From Oryzicola mucosus (GTDB lineage Bacteria; Pseudomonadota; Alphaproteobacteria; Rhizobiales; Rhizobiaceae), in assembly GCF_014534685.1 (NCBI RefSeq), contig NZ_JACVVX010000003.1, forward strand, positions 186,001 through 250,000: DNA of 64,000 bases. Direction: 5' to 3'. Below the pieces are notes generated by a model. The model saw nothing but the letters and a program-made list of their open reading frames with translations, was not told the DNA's origin and made no database searches. Numbering within the stretch: the first letter of the stretch is position 1; every line of letters begins with the position of its first letter. Below, one piece after another: positions 16,690 through 25,403 of the stretch. Made by a program: the position numbers and the translations under genes.

Positions 16690-17682
16690 ATGGACAAGAC
16701 AAGCCTGATGAAAACGACACGACGCACATTTCTGGGACTGGCCGCGGGTGCTGCGATGCTGGCCAGCGGAACATCGGCCTTCGCACAGGACAGCGTGCTG
16801 AAGGGCAAGAACCTCGCTTACATCGCCTTCGGCCTGCAGTACGAATATCAGGTGACGCTGGTCGATCACGTCAAGAAGCTTGCCGCGGAAAAGGGGATGA
16901 ACATCTCCGTCTATGACGGCAAGGGTGACGCCAGCACGCAGACGACGCAGTTGCTAGACGTAGTCAGCAAGCAGCCCGACATCATCCTTTTGAACCCGGT
17001 GGATGCCACCTTGCTTCAGGGTGGCGTGCGCAAGGCCAATGAATCCGGCATTCCATTGTTCATGCTGGAGAACCTTCCGCCCGAAGGCGAGTGGATCGCC
17101 TACAACACCTTCGATGACGTTGCCGGCGGTGCGGCGGCAGCCGACGCTGTGGCCAAGGTCACCGGCGGCAAGGGCCTGGTGCTCGAGGTGCGCGGCGCGA
17201 TTGGTTCCGGCCAGTCGGAGAAGCGCTACAAGGGCTTCCACGATCAGATGGACGCGAAGTATCCAGACATTAAGATCGAAACGCTGAAGGCCGAGTGGAC
17301 CGCCGACAACGCCCAGACGCTCACGGTCGATGCGTTCACTCGCGATCCCAATGTTGCGGCGATCTGGGCACATAATGACGAAATGATCCGCGGTGTTGTC
17401 TCCGCCCTGCGGCAGATCGATCGCCTGAAGAAGCCGGGTGAAGAAGGTCATATCCCGGTCATCGGCTTCGACGGCACACCGCTCGGCCTGCAGCGGATCC
17501 GCGAGGGGACGCAGGATGCCGACGTCGGGCAGAATCCGTTCTCGATGGGCACGTCCATCGTTGGCGAGATGGAGAACCACTTCGCCGGCAAGCCGGTCCA
17601 GAAGGAGACGCTGATCCAGCCAGTGATGATCTGGAAGGAGAACGTCGACAGCAAAGACAACTGGGGCAACATGGTGAAGTAA
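16690..17682 (+). CDS. Sugar ABC transporter periplasmic binding protein, Tat-type signal
   Basis: A 330-residue RbsB-type binding protein. The ATG at 16690 is preceded by GGGAGGAG. The N-terminus has twin arginines (TTRRTFLGLAAGAAML) followed by a hydrophobic stretch and the cleavage region SAFAQD, so export by Tat is likely, which is less usual for this family. The mature part has the periplasmic-binding fold (IILLNPVDATLLQGGV, IWAHNDEMIRG, VIGFDGTPLG). The last motif, with asparagine and aspartate, is where these proteins hold sugar hydroxyls. A strong hairpin follows the stop. Confidence 0.88.
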   Translation: MDKTSLMKTTRRTFLGLAAGAAMLASGTSAFAQDSVLKGKNLAYIAFGLQYEYQVTLVDHVKKLAAEKGMNISVYDGKGDASTQTTQLLDVVSKQPDIILLNPVDATLLQGGVRKANESGIPLFMLENLPPEGEWIAYNTFDDVAGGAAAADAVAKVTGGKGLVLEVRGAIGSGQSEKRYKGFHDQMDAKYPDIKIETLKAEWTADNAQTLTVDAFTRDPNVAAIWAHNDEMIRGVVSALRQIDRLKKPGEEGHIPVIGFDGTPLGLQRIREGTQDADVGQNPFSMGTSIVGEMENHFAGKPVQKETLIQPVMIWKENVDSKDNWGNMVK

Positions 17683-17699
17683 AGCTTCGTCGCAAGACT

Positions 17700-17730
17700 G
17701 CGGGGCGTGGCCTGGACCGCCGCGCCCCGC
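17700..17730 (+). terminator. Strong GC hairpin after the binding-protein gene
   Basis: A 12-base-pair stem (GCGGGGCGTGGC pairing with GCCGCGCCCCGC, one G-T wobble) with a 7-base loop starts 18 bases after the stop. There is no T-run, so it is more likely an mRNA-stabilising or partial termination element before the LVIVD gene than a full terminator. Confidence 0.6.
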
Positions 17731-17771
17731 GCGTTGACTGATATGCCGTAGGACTATTTGGAGCAGACGAG

Positions 17772-19019
17772 ATGAACGACCTGATGACACCGGACCATGC
17801 CCGAAACATGCGGCTCATCGGCCACTCCGATCAGGGCGGCAAGGCCGACGGCATCCAGGTCATGGTGCATGAAGGGTTTGCCTATATTGGACATCTGTTC
17901 AGCCAGGGATTTTCCATCGTTGACGTGCGCGATCCGAAAAACCCGAAGCCGGCCGGTTATGTCGCGGCTCCACCAAATACATGGAATGTGCATCTCCAGG
18001 TCGCCGACGAACTGCTGCTGGTTATTCACGGTAAGGATGTCTTTGCCGATGCGGCCTTCGCCGATGAAGCCAACTATTACAAGGCCGCTGCGGGCGCAGC
18101 GCTTGGAACGGCGGCACCGAACACGGCGCGCAATTGGGACGCCGGCCTCGCCGTCTATGATCTATCGACGCCAGGCCAGCCGCGTCGCATTGGCTTCATG
18201 GCGGTCTCAGGCGGCATTCACCGCATCTGGTGGACGGGCGGCCAGTGGGCCTATGTCTCGGCGCTGCTGGATGGCTATACCGATTTCATCTTCATGACCG
18301 TCGATATGTCCGATCCGACCAATCCGCGCGAGGCAGGGCGCTACGCCTTGCCGGGCATGCATCAGGCAGCCGGCGAGACGCCGAGCTGGGCAGCCAATCG
18401 TAAGTTCGGCCTGCACCACGCTCTCGTCAGCGGTGACATCGCCTGGGGCGCTTGGCGGGATGCCGGCCTGGTCGTCATGGACGTCGCCGACCGCGCCAAT
18501 CCAAAGCTGATCAAGCATGTCAACTGGTCGCCGCCGTTCCAAGGGGGCACGCACAATTGCCTGCCGCTCACCGACCGCGACCTGCTCGTCGTGCTGGACG
18601 AAGCTGTACTCGACGATTTCGAGGATGGGCTGAAGAACATCTGGATCTTCGACGTCAAGGATCCAGCCAATCCGATCCCGCTGTCGACCATGCCGCCACC
18701 TTCCGATGCCAGCTACGCCCGCAAGGGCGCGCACTATGGCCCGCACAACATCCACGAAAACCGCCCGGACACGTTCCAGAGTTCGTCGCTGATCTTCTCG
18801 ACCTGGCAGAACGCCGGCGTTCGAATCTTCGACATCTCCGACGAGTGCCTGCCAAAGGAAGTCGGCGCCCTCGTCCCGCCGCCGCCGCGTTCGATGATGG
18901 ACCAGCGGCCTGGCAAAAAACCGATCATCCAGTCCTGCGACATCTTCGTCGACAAGGCCGGACTCATCTATGTGACCGACTACAATGCCGGTCTCTACAT
19001 CATGGAATACACCGGCTGA
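17772..19019 (+). CDS. LVIVD-repeat beta-propeller-like protein
   Basis: A 415-residue protein built of beta-rich repeats with the LVIVD signature (for example FSIVDVRDPKNPKPAGY, GLVVMDVADRANPKLI, IWIFDVKDPANPIPL, VRIFDISDECLPKEVG), consistent with a seven-bladed propeller. No signal peptide is visible, so it appears cytoplasmic, unlike many LVIVD proteins. It lies between the importer and a flavoprotein and reads in the same direction with short gaps. A lactonase or sugar-acid binding role would suit the neighbourhood and the fold, but no catalytic site was recognised. Confidence 0.65.
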   Translation: MNDLMTPDHARNMRLIGHSDQGGKADGIQVMVHEGFAYIGHLFSQGFSIVDVRDPKNPKPAGYVAAPPNTWNVHLQVADELLLVIHGKDVFADAAFADEANYYKAAAGAALGTAAPNTARNWDAGLAVYDLSTPGQPRRIGFMAVSGGIHRIWWTGGQWAYVSALLDGYTDFIFMTVDMSDPTNPREAGRYALPGMHQAAGETPSWAANRKFGLHHALVSGDIAWGAWRDAGLVVMDVADRANPKLIKHVNWSPPFQGGTHNCLPLTDRDLLVVLDEAVLDDFEDGLKNIWIFDVKDPANPIPLSTMPPPSDASYARKGAHYGPHNIHENRPDTFQSSSLIFSTWQNAGVRIFDISDECLPKEVGALVPPPPRSMMDQRPGKKPIIQSCDIFVDKAGLIYVTDYNAGLYIMEYTG

Positions 19020-19058
19020 GCCTAATGGGCTCACGAACGGATAATGAAAGGACTGACC

Positions 19059-20441
19059 ATGAACCTCTTCGGCTATTACGATGTGGTTGTCACCGGCGCG
19101 GGCTCTTCCGGCATCGTCGCCGCGATCCGCGCGGCGCGGGAGGGGGCGAGCGTGTTGCTGCTCGAAGGCACGGGCTTTCTCGGCGGCCTGATCACTGGCG
19201 GCCGGTTGACCAAGCCGACCGGGCTGATCAACTCGACGATCTTCCATGAGATGCTGGACCGCTGCGTCGGCTACAAGGGCGCGGACGGGCGGGTTCGCGA
19301 ATCCTACTGGGGTAAATATACCGGTACGTTCGACGCCGAGGTGATGCAGCGTGTGATCATCGAAATGGTCGAGGAGGCGGGCGTGGAAGTGTTGCTGCGC
19401 GCAAATGTGACCCAGGCCGTGATGAAGGGCAATGCGGTGCATGGGCTGCTGATCCGCACCAAATCGGGCGAAAGCCTGGTGCTCGCCAAGGCCTTCGTCG
19501 ACGCGTCGGGCGACGGCGACGTGGCCGCGCTCGCCGGTGCCGATTTCATGCTGGGTCGCGAGAGCGACGGGCTGACCCAGCCGATCACATCCTATTTCCG
19601 GGTTCTCAACGTCAACGTTCCGGCCTTGATCGCCGATTGCGAGGCCAACCGCGCCGACATGTGGGAAGTCGTCTATCCGAAGGAAGCCGGCGACCGCAAC
19701 GAAGACTATGCCATGGCGGTCCTGCTGACCGGGTTTCAGCAGCGCATCAAGGACAAGGTGGCGGAAGGCTTCGACTGGATCATCCCGAAGGATCACATTA
19801 CCATGAAGACCGGTTTGATCCCCGGCGAAATCAGCGTCAATGTAACCCGCTTCCAAGGCAACGGCCTCGACGACCGGGATCTCAGCCGGGCCGAAATCGA
19901 AATCCGCAAGCAGGCCTATTGTGCCTTCGATTTCCTGCAGCGTTACGTGAAAGGGTTTGAGGACGCGATTTTCCTTGAGGTCGCACCGAAACTCGGCGTT
20001 CGCGAAACACGCCGCATCACCGGTCATTACATCATCACTGAAGCAGATGTGCGCGGTAATCGCCGCTTCGACGATGCCATAGGGCTCTGCAATTCGCCAG
20101 TTGACGTGCATGAACCGGGTGGCAGCAGGGCGATCATGGATCATGTTGGCATTGGCTTTGGCATTCCATATCGCACGATGGTGCCGATGAAGATCGACAA
20201 TCTCATCGTCGCGGGCCGCTGTATCTCCGCTGACGCGATTGCCTTCGGCTCGACGCGTAACGTTCCGGCCTGCACGATGACAGGCGAAGCGGCGGCCATT
20301 GCTGCCACCCTTTCTGCTACAAGGGGAGTGCCGACATCTTCAATAGGTGTATCAGAAATTCAGGACCGGCTTCGCGAACTTGGGGTTTGGCTGGGCACGC
20401 CCGGTGAAGACGTCCCTGACGTGTTGAAGCAGGCAAGCTGA
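19059..20441 (+). CDS. FAD-dependent oxidoreductase (FAD_oxidored family)
   Basis: A 460-residue flavoprotein with the N-terminal dinucleotide site YDVVVTGAGSSGIVAAIRAAREGASVLLLE-like pattern (about residues 6-35) and the second FAD motif AKAFVDASGDGDVAALAGA. I chose the ATG at 19059 (MNLFGYY) since AAAGGA lies 8 bases upstream; an ATG at 19044 is in frame. The family contains poorly studied enzymes often encoded with sugar ABC operons. Here it may oxidise the imported compound before it enters the DenD pathway. The cysteine pair used by disulfide reductases was not seen near the FAD site. Confidence 0.8.
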   Translation: MNLFGYYDVVVTGAGSSGIVAAIRAAREGASVLLLEGTGFLGGLITGGRLTKPTGLINSTIFHEMLDRCVGYKGADGRVRESYWGKYTGTFDAEVMQRVIIEMVEEAGVEVLLRANVTQAVMKGNAVHGLLIRTKSGESLVLAKAFVDASGDGDVAALAGADFMLGRESDGLTQPITSYFRVLNVNVPALIADCEANRADMWEVVYPKEAGDRNEDYAMAVLLTGFQQRIKDKVAEGFDWIIPKDHITMKTGLIPGEISVNVTRFQGNGLDDRDLSRAEIEIRKQAYCAFDFLQRYVKGFEDAIFLEVAPKLGVRETRRITGHYIITEADVRGNRRFDDAIGLCNSPVDVHEPGGSRAIMDHVGIGFGIPYRTMVPMKIDNLIVAGRCISADAIAFGSTRNVPACTMTGEAAAIAATLSATRGVPTSSIGVSEIQDRLRELGVWLGTPGEDVPDVLKQAS

Positions 20442-20465
20442 AAGTAATTCGCTTAAGTCGTTGAA

Positions 20466-20493
20466 TGCGATCACATCAAATAAGGTGATCGCA
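20466..20493. terminator. Inverted repeat between convergent genes
   Basis: TGCGATCAC (20466-20474) pairs perfectly with GTGATCGCA (20485-20493) across a 10-base loop. It sits between the ends of the flavoprotein gene (rightward) and the 38-residue gene (leftward), so it could stop transcription from both sides. No long T-run follows. Confidence 0.45.
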
Positions 20494-20509
20494 ATGTTAT
20501 GCAGAGATG

Positions 20510-20626
20510 TCAGGGCCAAATTTGAAGATGAAGTGCCGTCCAAAGCATCACGCATAAGACTGGAAACAGGACCACTGCGCCTGTGGCGATTGTACCTTCC
20601 GATCCACGTCGTCTGAAAATCTTCAT
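20510..20626 (-). CDS. 38-residue hydrophobic membrane protein
   Basis: A short frame reading MKIFRRRGSEGTIATG, then a single hydrophobic helix (AVVLFPVLCVMLWTAL) and HLQIWP. A very good ribosome-binding site, GGAGG, lies 6 bases before the ATG, which is the main reason to accept the gene. Basic residues before the helix predict N-in topology. It is convergent with the flavoprotein gene and divergent from the RTX gene. A longer in-frame version starting at 20788 lacks comparable start signals. Function unknown. Confidence 0.5.
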   Translation of the reverse strand: MKIFRRRGSEGTIATGAVVLFPVLCVMLWTALHLQIWP

Positions 20627-20930
20627 GCTTTTCCTCCGGCGAAATCTCCTATGACGAAATAAAGAAAGTAGATCGGCATTTGTTCCCGCATGCCGAAGCG
20701 CGGGCTCTTCCGGCATCGCCGCGGCGGCCCGCGCTGCGGCAATATTGTTTTTTTGTAGATCCAGCATGTCAGGCGAAGCGCGTGGCACTTTCCGAATGTG
20801 CTGCCGCTACGAAACAATCGCACCAAAGCGAATGCTAGTCGACATCGTTGCGAAACACAAATGATCGAGAAGCGCATCCGAACGTCGATGCCGTACCGTC
20901 AACACGCCGGCAACAACAGGGATGAAGCGT
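20627..20930. other. Intergenic region before the RTX gene
   Basis: About 300 bases without a convincing gene. It holds overlapping GC-rich dyads (CGCGGGC at 20699-20705 with GCCCGCG at 20727-20733, and an ATGCCG/CGGCAT arm pair around it) followed by a T7 run near 20749. The arrangement could end a plus-strand transcript or be part of the RTX leader; I could not decide. No clear promoter motif. Confidence 0.4.
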
Positions 20931-23801
20931 ATGATCAACGGAACGTCTGCAAGCGAGACACTGCAGGGCACAGCCGGCAAGGACGAGATTAATTTTAGTC
21001 AGGGCGGCAGCGATATCGTCAAGGGATTGGGTGACGACGACATTCTGTTCGGCGGCGGCAAGTTCGACGCGACCGACCGCGTCGACGGTGGCGACGGATA
21101 CGACCTGCTCGACCTGACCGGCGACTATTCCGCCGGCCTGACTATGGAACTCAACACGTTGCGCAACGTCGAGGAAATCCGCTTCAACGCCGGGCACAGC
21201 TACGCGATCAAGACCCATGACGGCATGGTCAAGGCCGGCCAGGTGTTCAAAATCGACGGGCAAGCCATGTCGTCGGGTGAAACCCTTATGGTTGATGGCT
21301 CGGCCGAAACCACCGGCAGCTTCCTGATGTATGACAGCTACAAGAGCAACGATACTTTCAAGGGCGGAACGGGTAGCGATACGTTCTTTCTCACCGGTGG
21401 CAACGACAGCGTTTACGGGGGGAAGGGCGATGACGTCATCAATTTCGGCAACTCGTTGAACCAGAATGATTTCGTCGATGGCGGCGACGGCGGCGACGTC
21501 CTGTATCTGCGCGGCGACTACTCCAGCCAACTTGCGCTCAACAATACGTTCATCAAGAATATAGAGACCATCAGCGTCGACGACAATTTCACTTACAGCC
21601 TGGTGACAGAAGACTCCCTCGTCGCCTCCGGGAAGAATCTCTACATCACCGCTGAAGGCATCACCGGTGCCGGCAAGCTCATCTTCAACGGCTCGGCCGA
21701 AACGGATGGCACTTTCATCATCCTCGACAGCAGCGGAAACGACTTCGTGCAGGGTGGGCAGGGAGACGACCGCTTTGAGACATCTCACGGCGGCAGCGAT
21801 TTTTTCGCCGGCCAGGACGGCGACGATACCTTCTATATGGGTGCTTCGCTGGACGGTGGCGACATTGTCTCAGGCGGCGCCGGTAATGACCTGCTTAGCC
21901 TGAAAGGCGATTATTCCGCCGGCTTGACGATGAACGCTGCGACTTTCAACAGCATGGAATATCTCTCCTTTGAGGGGGCCTTCGACTACAAGATCAAGCT
22001 GCATGATGGCAACGTCGCAGCCGGCGAGACACTGATAATCCAAGGTGGAGGGGTTGCGGCCGGCCACAAGCTGGAAGTCGACGGCTCGGCGGAAACCGAC
22101 GGAAACCTGTGGTTCTTGGATGGTAAAAGCAACGATACCTTCAAGGGCGGCGCCAAGGTCGACTATTTTACCGGAACTCAGGGCGGCACCGACAAATTCT
22201 ATGGCGGCGCAGATGACGATGTCGCTGAGTTCGGCGACAAATTTTCTTCCAATGACTTTTTCGATGGCGGTTCTGGGTTCGACGCTGTCCACCTTTATGG
22301 AGATTATGGCAGCCTGACGCTGGGCAGTTCGCGCTTGCTAAATGTCGAGAGCATCAATTTCGCAGGCGACTTCAGCTACGACATCACCAGCCAGGACTCA
22401 CTTGTGGCGTCGGGTAAGTCAGCGTCTGTCAGCGCTTATTGGATAGAGCCGGGCCGAAGCTTTAAGTTTGACGGCTCGGCAGAGACCAACGGCTCTTTCG
22501 AGCTTACGGGAAGCCGAGGCAACGACACGCTCATCGGCGGCGCCAAATCGGACGATTTCTTTCTCGTCAGGGAAGGCAATGATGTCATGAAAGGCAATGG
22601 CGGCTCCGACATCTTCTATGTCGACGCGAATTTCACAGGCGCTGACCGAATCGACGGTGGTGCTGACATCGATGCGCTTCGCTTTATCAGCAGCGACGTA
22701 CAGCAAGTCGTCATGGCGAGTGACACCTTGAAGAACATCGAGGTGATCGATTTCTATTCCGGCTATGACTACAACTTGAAACTCGCGGACGGCAACCTGG
22801 CCGCCGGCAAGGTTATGACGGTCAACGGATGGGGTCTTACATCAGGCGATATACTGATGTTGGACGCTTCGGCGGAAACCAATGGACACTATAATGTCAC
22901 GGGCGGAGCCGGCGATGACACAATCAGGACTGGCGCTGGCGATGACACGATCGATGGCGGCCTAGGTGCCGATATCATGTCCGGCGGCAAGGGTAACGAC
23001 CTCTATTTCGTACACAATGCCGGAGACAAGGTGATTGAAGTGGACGGCCAGGGGATCGATACGGTCCAGAGCTCGGTGAGCTTCTCCTTGGCCGGCCAAT
23101 ATATCGAAAACCTCACTCTTATAACCGCGGGCAATTTCAACGGCACCGGCAACAAGCTGGACAACATCATCACCGGCAACGACGACAACAACAGGCTCGA
23201 CGGTGGTGGAGGTGCTGACACCCTCAAAGGTGGCGGCGGCAACGACACTTACATCGTTGACAACGTCGGAGACGTCGCGGTCGAGATCAATGGAGGCGGC
23301 TATGACAATGTCGAGGCGTCGGTCAGCTACTCGCTGAAAGGCCAATATGTCGAAAACCTCAAGCTGGTCGGTAACGCCAACATCGACGCCACCGGCAACA
23401 AGCAGTTTAACACCATCGTCGGCAATGCGGGTAACAACGTCATCAACGGCATGGACGGAAGCGACTTCCTGACCGGCGGCGGCGGCGCGGATCGCTTCGT
23501 CTTCAACACCGCCCTGGGTGCCAACAATGTGGACATCATTACCGACTTCGATGCCTCCACCGATAGCATACGGCTCGACAACGCCGTTTTCCTCGGCCTT
23601 GCAGACGGCACTTTCGACGCGACTGTCTTCAAGGACCTTGCCACTGGAAATGTCGATGGGTCGGACCGCATTCTTTATAACTCCGATACCGGCGAATTGT
23701 TCTTCGACCGGGACGGATCGGGTTCGACCTACGACGCGGTCCTGTTCGCCACGCTCTCCAATCATGAGACGATCAGCTACAACGATTTCCTCGTGATCTG
23801 A
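20931..23801 (+). CDS. Large RTX-type calcium-binding secreted protein
   Basis: A 956-residue acidic, cysteine-poor protein with no N-terminal signal peptide, as expected for type I secretion. AGGG lies 9 bases before the ATG at 20931; an ATG at 20922 is also in frame. RTX nonapeptides (GGxGxD type) occur throughout, e.g. GGKGDDVI, GGAGDDTI, GGKGNDLY, GGGGNDTY. The first 650 residues are five modules of about 131 residues, each ending in a SAET-containing motif (near residues 122, 253, 384, 514 and 645). The C-terminal part has classical hemolysin-type repeats and an aspartate-rich end (FDRDGSGSTYDAVLFATL) like many T1SS tails. No ABC exporter genes are nearby. It is a structural or adhesive protein, or an enzyme of unknown activity. 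Confidence 0.85.
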   Translation: MINGTSASETLQGTAGKDEINFSQGGSDIVKGLGDDDILFGGGKFDATDRVDGGDGYDLLDLTGDYSAGLTMELNTLRNVEEIRFNAGHSYAIKTHDGMVKAGQVFKIDGQAMSSGETLMVDGSAETTGSFLMYDSYKSNDTFKGGTGSDTFFLTGGNDSVYGGKGDDVINFGNSLNQNDFVDGGDGGDVLYLRGDYSSQLALNNTFIKNIETISVDDNFTYSLVTEDSLVASGKNLYITAEGITGAGKLIFNGSAETDGTFIILDSSGNDFVQGGQGDDRFETSHGGSDFFAGQDGDDTFYMGASLDGGDIVSGGAGNDLLSLKGDYSAGLTMNAATFNSMEYLSFEGAFDYKIKLHDGNVAAGETLIIQGGGVAAGHKLEVDGSAETDGNLWFLDGKSNDTFKGGAKVDYFTGTQGGTDKFYGGADDDVAEFGDKFSSNDFFDGGSGFDAVHLYGDYGSLTLGSSRLLNVESINFAGDFSYDITSQDSLVASGKSASVSAYWIEPGRSFKFDGSAETNGSFELTGSRGNDTLIGGAKSDDFFLVREGNDVMKGNGGSDIFYVDANFTGADRIDGGADIDALRFISSDVQQVVMASDTLKNIEVIDFYSGYDYNLKLADGNLAAGKVMTVNGWGLTSGDILMLDASAETNGHYNVTGGAGDDTIRTGAGDDTIDGGLGADIMSGGKGNDLYFVHNAGDKVIEVDGQGIDTVQSSVSFSLAGQYIENLTLITAGNFNGTGNKLDNIITGNDDNNRLDGGGGADTLKGGGGNDTYIVDNVGDVAVEINGGGYDNVEASVSYSLKGQYVENLKLVGNANIDATGNKQFNTIVGNAGNNVINGMDGSDFLTGGGGADRFVFNTALGANNVDIITDFDASTDSIRLDNAVFLGLADGTFDATVFKDLATGNVDGSDRILYNSDTGELFFDRDGSGSTYDAVLFATLSNHETISYNDFLVI

Positions 23802-23812
23802 GGTTTTGTTTG

Positions 23813-23845
23813 CGGACCCTGCCGAACTCCGGCGGGGTCCGTTTG
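23813..23845 (+). terminator. Rho-independent terminator of the RTX gene
   Basis: A 12-base-pair stem (CGGACCCTGCCG with CGGCGGGGTCCG, one wobble) closed by AACTC, followed by TTT, begins 11 bases after the RTX stop codon. This is the best conventional terminator in the window. Confidence 0.75.
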
Positions 23846-23905
23846 CTGCAGCGCCTTATGCTCTGCTCGAATCGACCCGCTGGATGCGGCATTTGACAGA
23901 GCCGC

Positions 23906-24195
23906 TTAGAATCCTTCCAGCATGTATCCAAAGCCGCGCACGTTACGCAGCAGCTTCTCGTCGAACGGCGTATCAAGCTATTTGGGGAGATAGGCGATAT
24001 AGATCTCGACAATGTTGGTGTTCGGGTCGAAATTCTTGTCCCAAACCTCAGACAGCAACTCCATGCGGCTGATCGCGTGCCTGGGCGTTCCGCGAAGCAC
24101 TGAGAAATGCGAATTCGGTCGGCGTCAGGTCGAGGTTCTGGCTGTTCCGCTGGGCTGTCTTGCGCTTGAGATCAGCGTCAACGCACCAAATATCT
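23906..24195 (-). pseudogene. Decayed OmpR/PhoB-type response regulator (C-terminal remnant)
   Basis: Read on the minus strand, fragments of a winged-helix output domain appear in different frames: DLKRKTAQRNSQNLDLTPTE first, then after a frameshift SRMELLSEVWDKNFDPNTN and IVEIYIAYLPK with a stop, then, past the stop in the same frame, LDTPFDEKLLRNVRGFGYML and EGF. The order and motifs are those of an OmpR-family DNA-binding domain. At least one frameshift and one internal stop break it, and the receiver domain is missing. The rest of 23846-24283 holds no intact gene; short plus-strand frames there are shadows of this remnant. Confidence 0.75.
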
Positions 24196-24283
24196 CTTCT
24201 TTTCAGAGTCTTGATGAAGAACCTGACCCTGGAACGTTTCATGACTGGATTGAAACAGAACAGTTCAACCAATCAGGAAAGCT

Positions 24284-25354
24284 CTAGAGCTTGGGCGGCG
24301 CCGCTACGGATTGGCGCGTGATGAGCTTTGTCGCAAGCACGCGGCGGCTTGCAACGTCACCGGTTCCAGTGATGCGCCGAATCAGGATCTGTGCACTCTC
24401 GAAACCGAGATCGTAGGCAGGTTGTGCGATCACGGTAATCGGTGGGCTGGTTACACTCGTCCAGTCGGCGTCGTGAAACGCGATGAGCGACAGGTCCCCG
24501 GGAATCGACATCCCGAGCCGGCGCAGCGTCTTGAACACCTCGAGAGCCACGACATTGTCGGACGCCAGGATAGCGGTTGGTCGTTGAGTTTGTTGAAGCA
24601 AATCCGCGATGATCTTGTCGCCCATTCCCCCGCGACCGGCGCCGAGTCGGATATAGCGCTCGGGCTGCTCGATACCAGCCGCGCGTCCTGCCGCCATCAC
24701 CCCCTCAATTCGCTCCATCACGGTGCTCAGACTGATCTGGTGCGGCCCGCGATAGATGGGATCTTCCGATTCCGTGGCTGTTATGTAGGAGATCCGGCGA
24801 TGCCCGGCGTCGATCAGGGTCTTCGTCGCCGCTTCCGCCGCATGCCGGTCGTCGGTCACGACCGCATCAACATCAAGACCGGGGACGGTCCGGTCCAGAA
24901 GCACCAAAGGTCGCCCTGAGCGCTGGATGTCGTGAAGGTGCTGGGTCTCGAATACTGAAGCCGGTGTGACAATCAAACCGTCGACCCGCTTGCCCAAGAG
25001 GACGCGCACGGCGGTCTTTTCTTTGGCGGCGTTCTCCCCGGAATTGGCCAGGATGACATCGAACCCCGCAGCCCGAGCCGCATCGCTGATCCCCCTAACG
25101 GCCTGTCCGAAATATTGATTTTCGATATCTCCGACGACCACCCCGATGGTTTTCGATCTCCCAGTCGTCATGCTGCGCGCAAGTTCATTGGCCTGATAAC
25201 CAAGCTTTTTCGCAGCGTCGCGAACCTTCTCTTTTGCGTCGGGGCTGGCTGTGCCGTAGCTGCCGAGAACGCGCGCTGCGGTTGCCTTGGAAACGCCGGC
25301 GCTCTGCGCGACGTCGGAAATCGTCACAAGCCGCTTTGAAGCTTTCTTCATCAT
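24284..25354 (-). CDS. LacI-family transcriptional repressor
   Basis: A 356-residue LacI-type regulator: N-terminal helix-turn-helix and hinge (VTISDVAQSAGVSKATAARVL, then LGYQANELARSM) and a periplasmic-binding-like effector domain beginning at KTIGVVVGDIENQYFGQAV. Two ATG codons in a row (25354, 25351) are possible starts. It is divergent from the flavin oxidoreductase and amino-acid ABC operon; two palindromic operators with the central CG typical of LacI proteins lie in the shared promoter. It therefore very likely represses that operon until the imported compound binds. The effector is unknown. Confidence 0.9.
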   Translation of the reverse strand: MMKKASKRLVTISDVAQSAGVSKATAARVLGSYGTASPDAKEKVRDAAKKLGYQANELARSMTTGRSKTIGVVVGDIENQYFGQAVRGISDAARAAGFDVILANSGENAAKEKTAVRVLLGKRVDGLIVTPASVFETQHLHDIQRSGRPLVLLDRTVPGLDVDAVVTDDRHAAEAATKTLIDAGHRRISYITATESEDPIYRGPHQISLSTVMERIEGVMAAGRAAGIEQPERYIRLGAGRGGMGDKIIADLLQQTQRPTAILASDNVVALEVFKTLRRLGMSIPGDLSLIAFHDADWTSVTSPPITVIAQPAYDLGFESAQILIRRITGTGDVASRRVLATKLITRQSVAAPPKL

Positions 25355-25403
25355 GGCTTCATCCCATAGGTGGAGAGAAAATTGCCGTCAAGAAAATCAC
25401 GCA

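Noticed and set aside
18207-20144. A 645-codon open frame on the minus strand
   Set aside because: It lies opposite the LVIVD and flavoprotein genes, has no recognisable domain, and its composition is that expected from the antisense of GC-rich coding sequence.
20931-23801. Dense short repeats that might be a CRISPR array or iterons
   Set aside because: The repeats follow codon periodicity and encode RTX turns and 131-residue modules; no direct repeat of constant length with unique spacers exists.
23806-24287. Two short plus-strand frames after the RTX gene
   Set aside because: They are shadows of the minus-strand response-regulator remnant and show no protein similarity or start signals.
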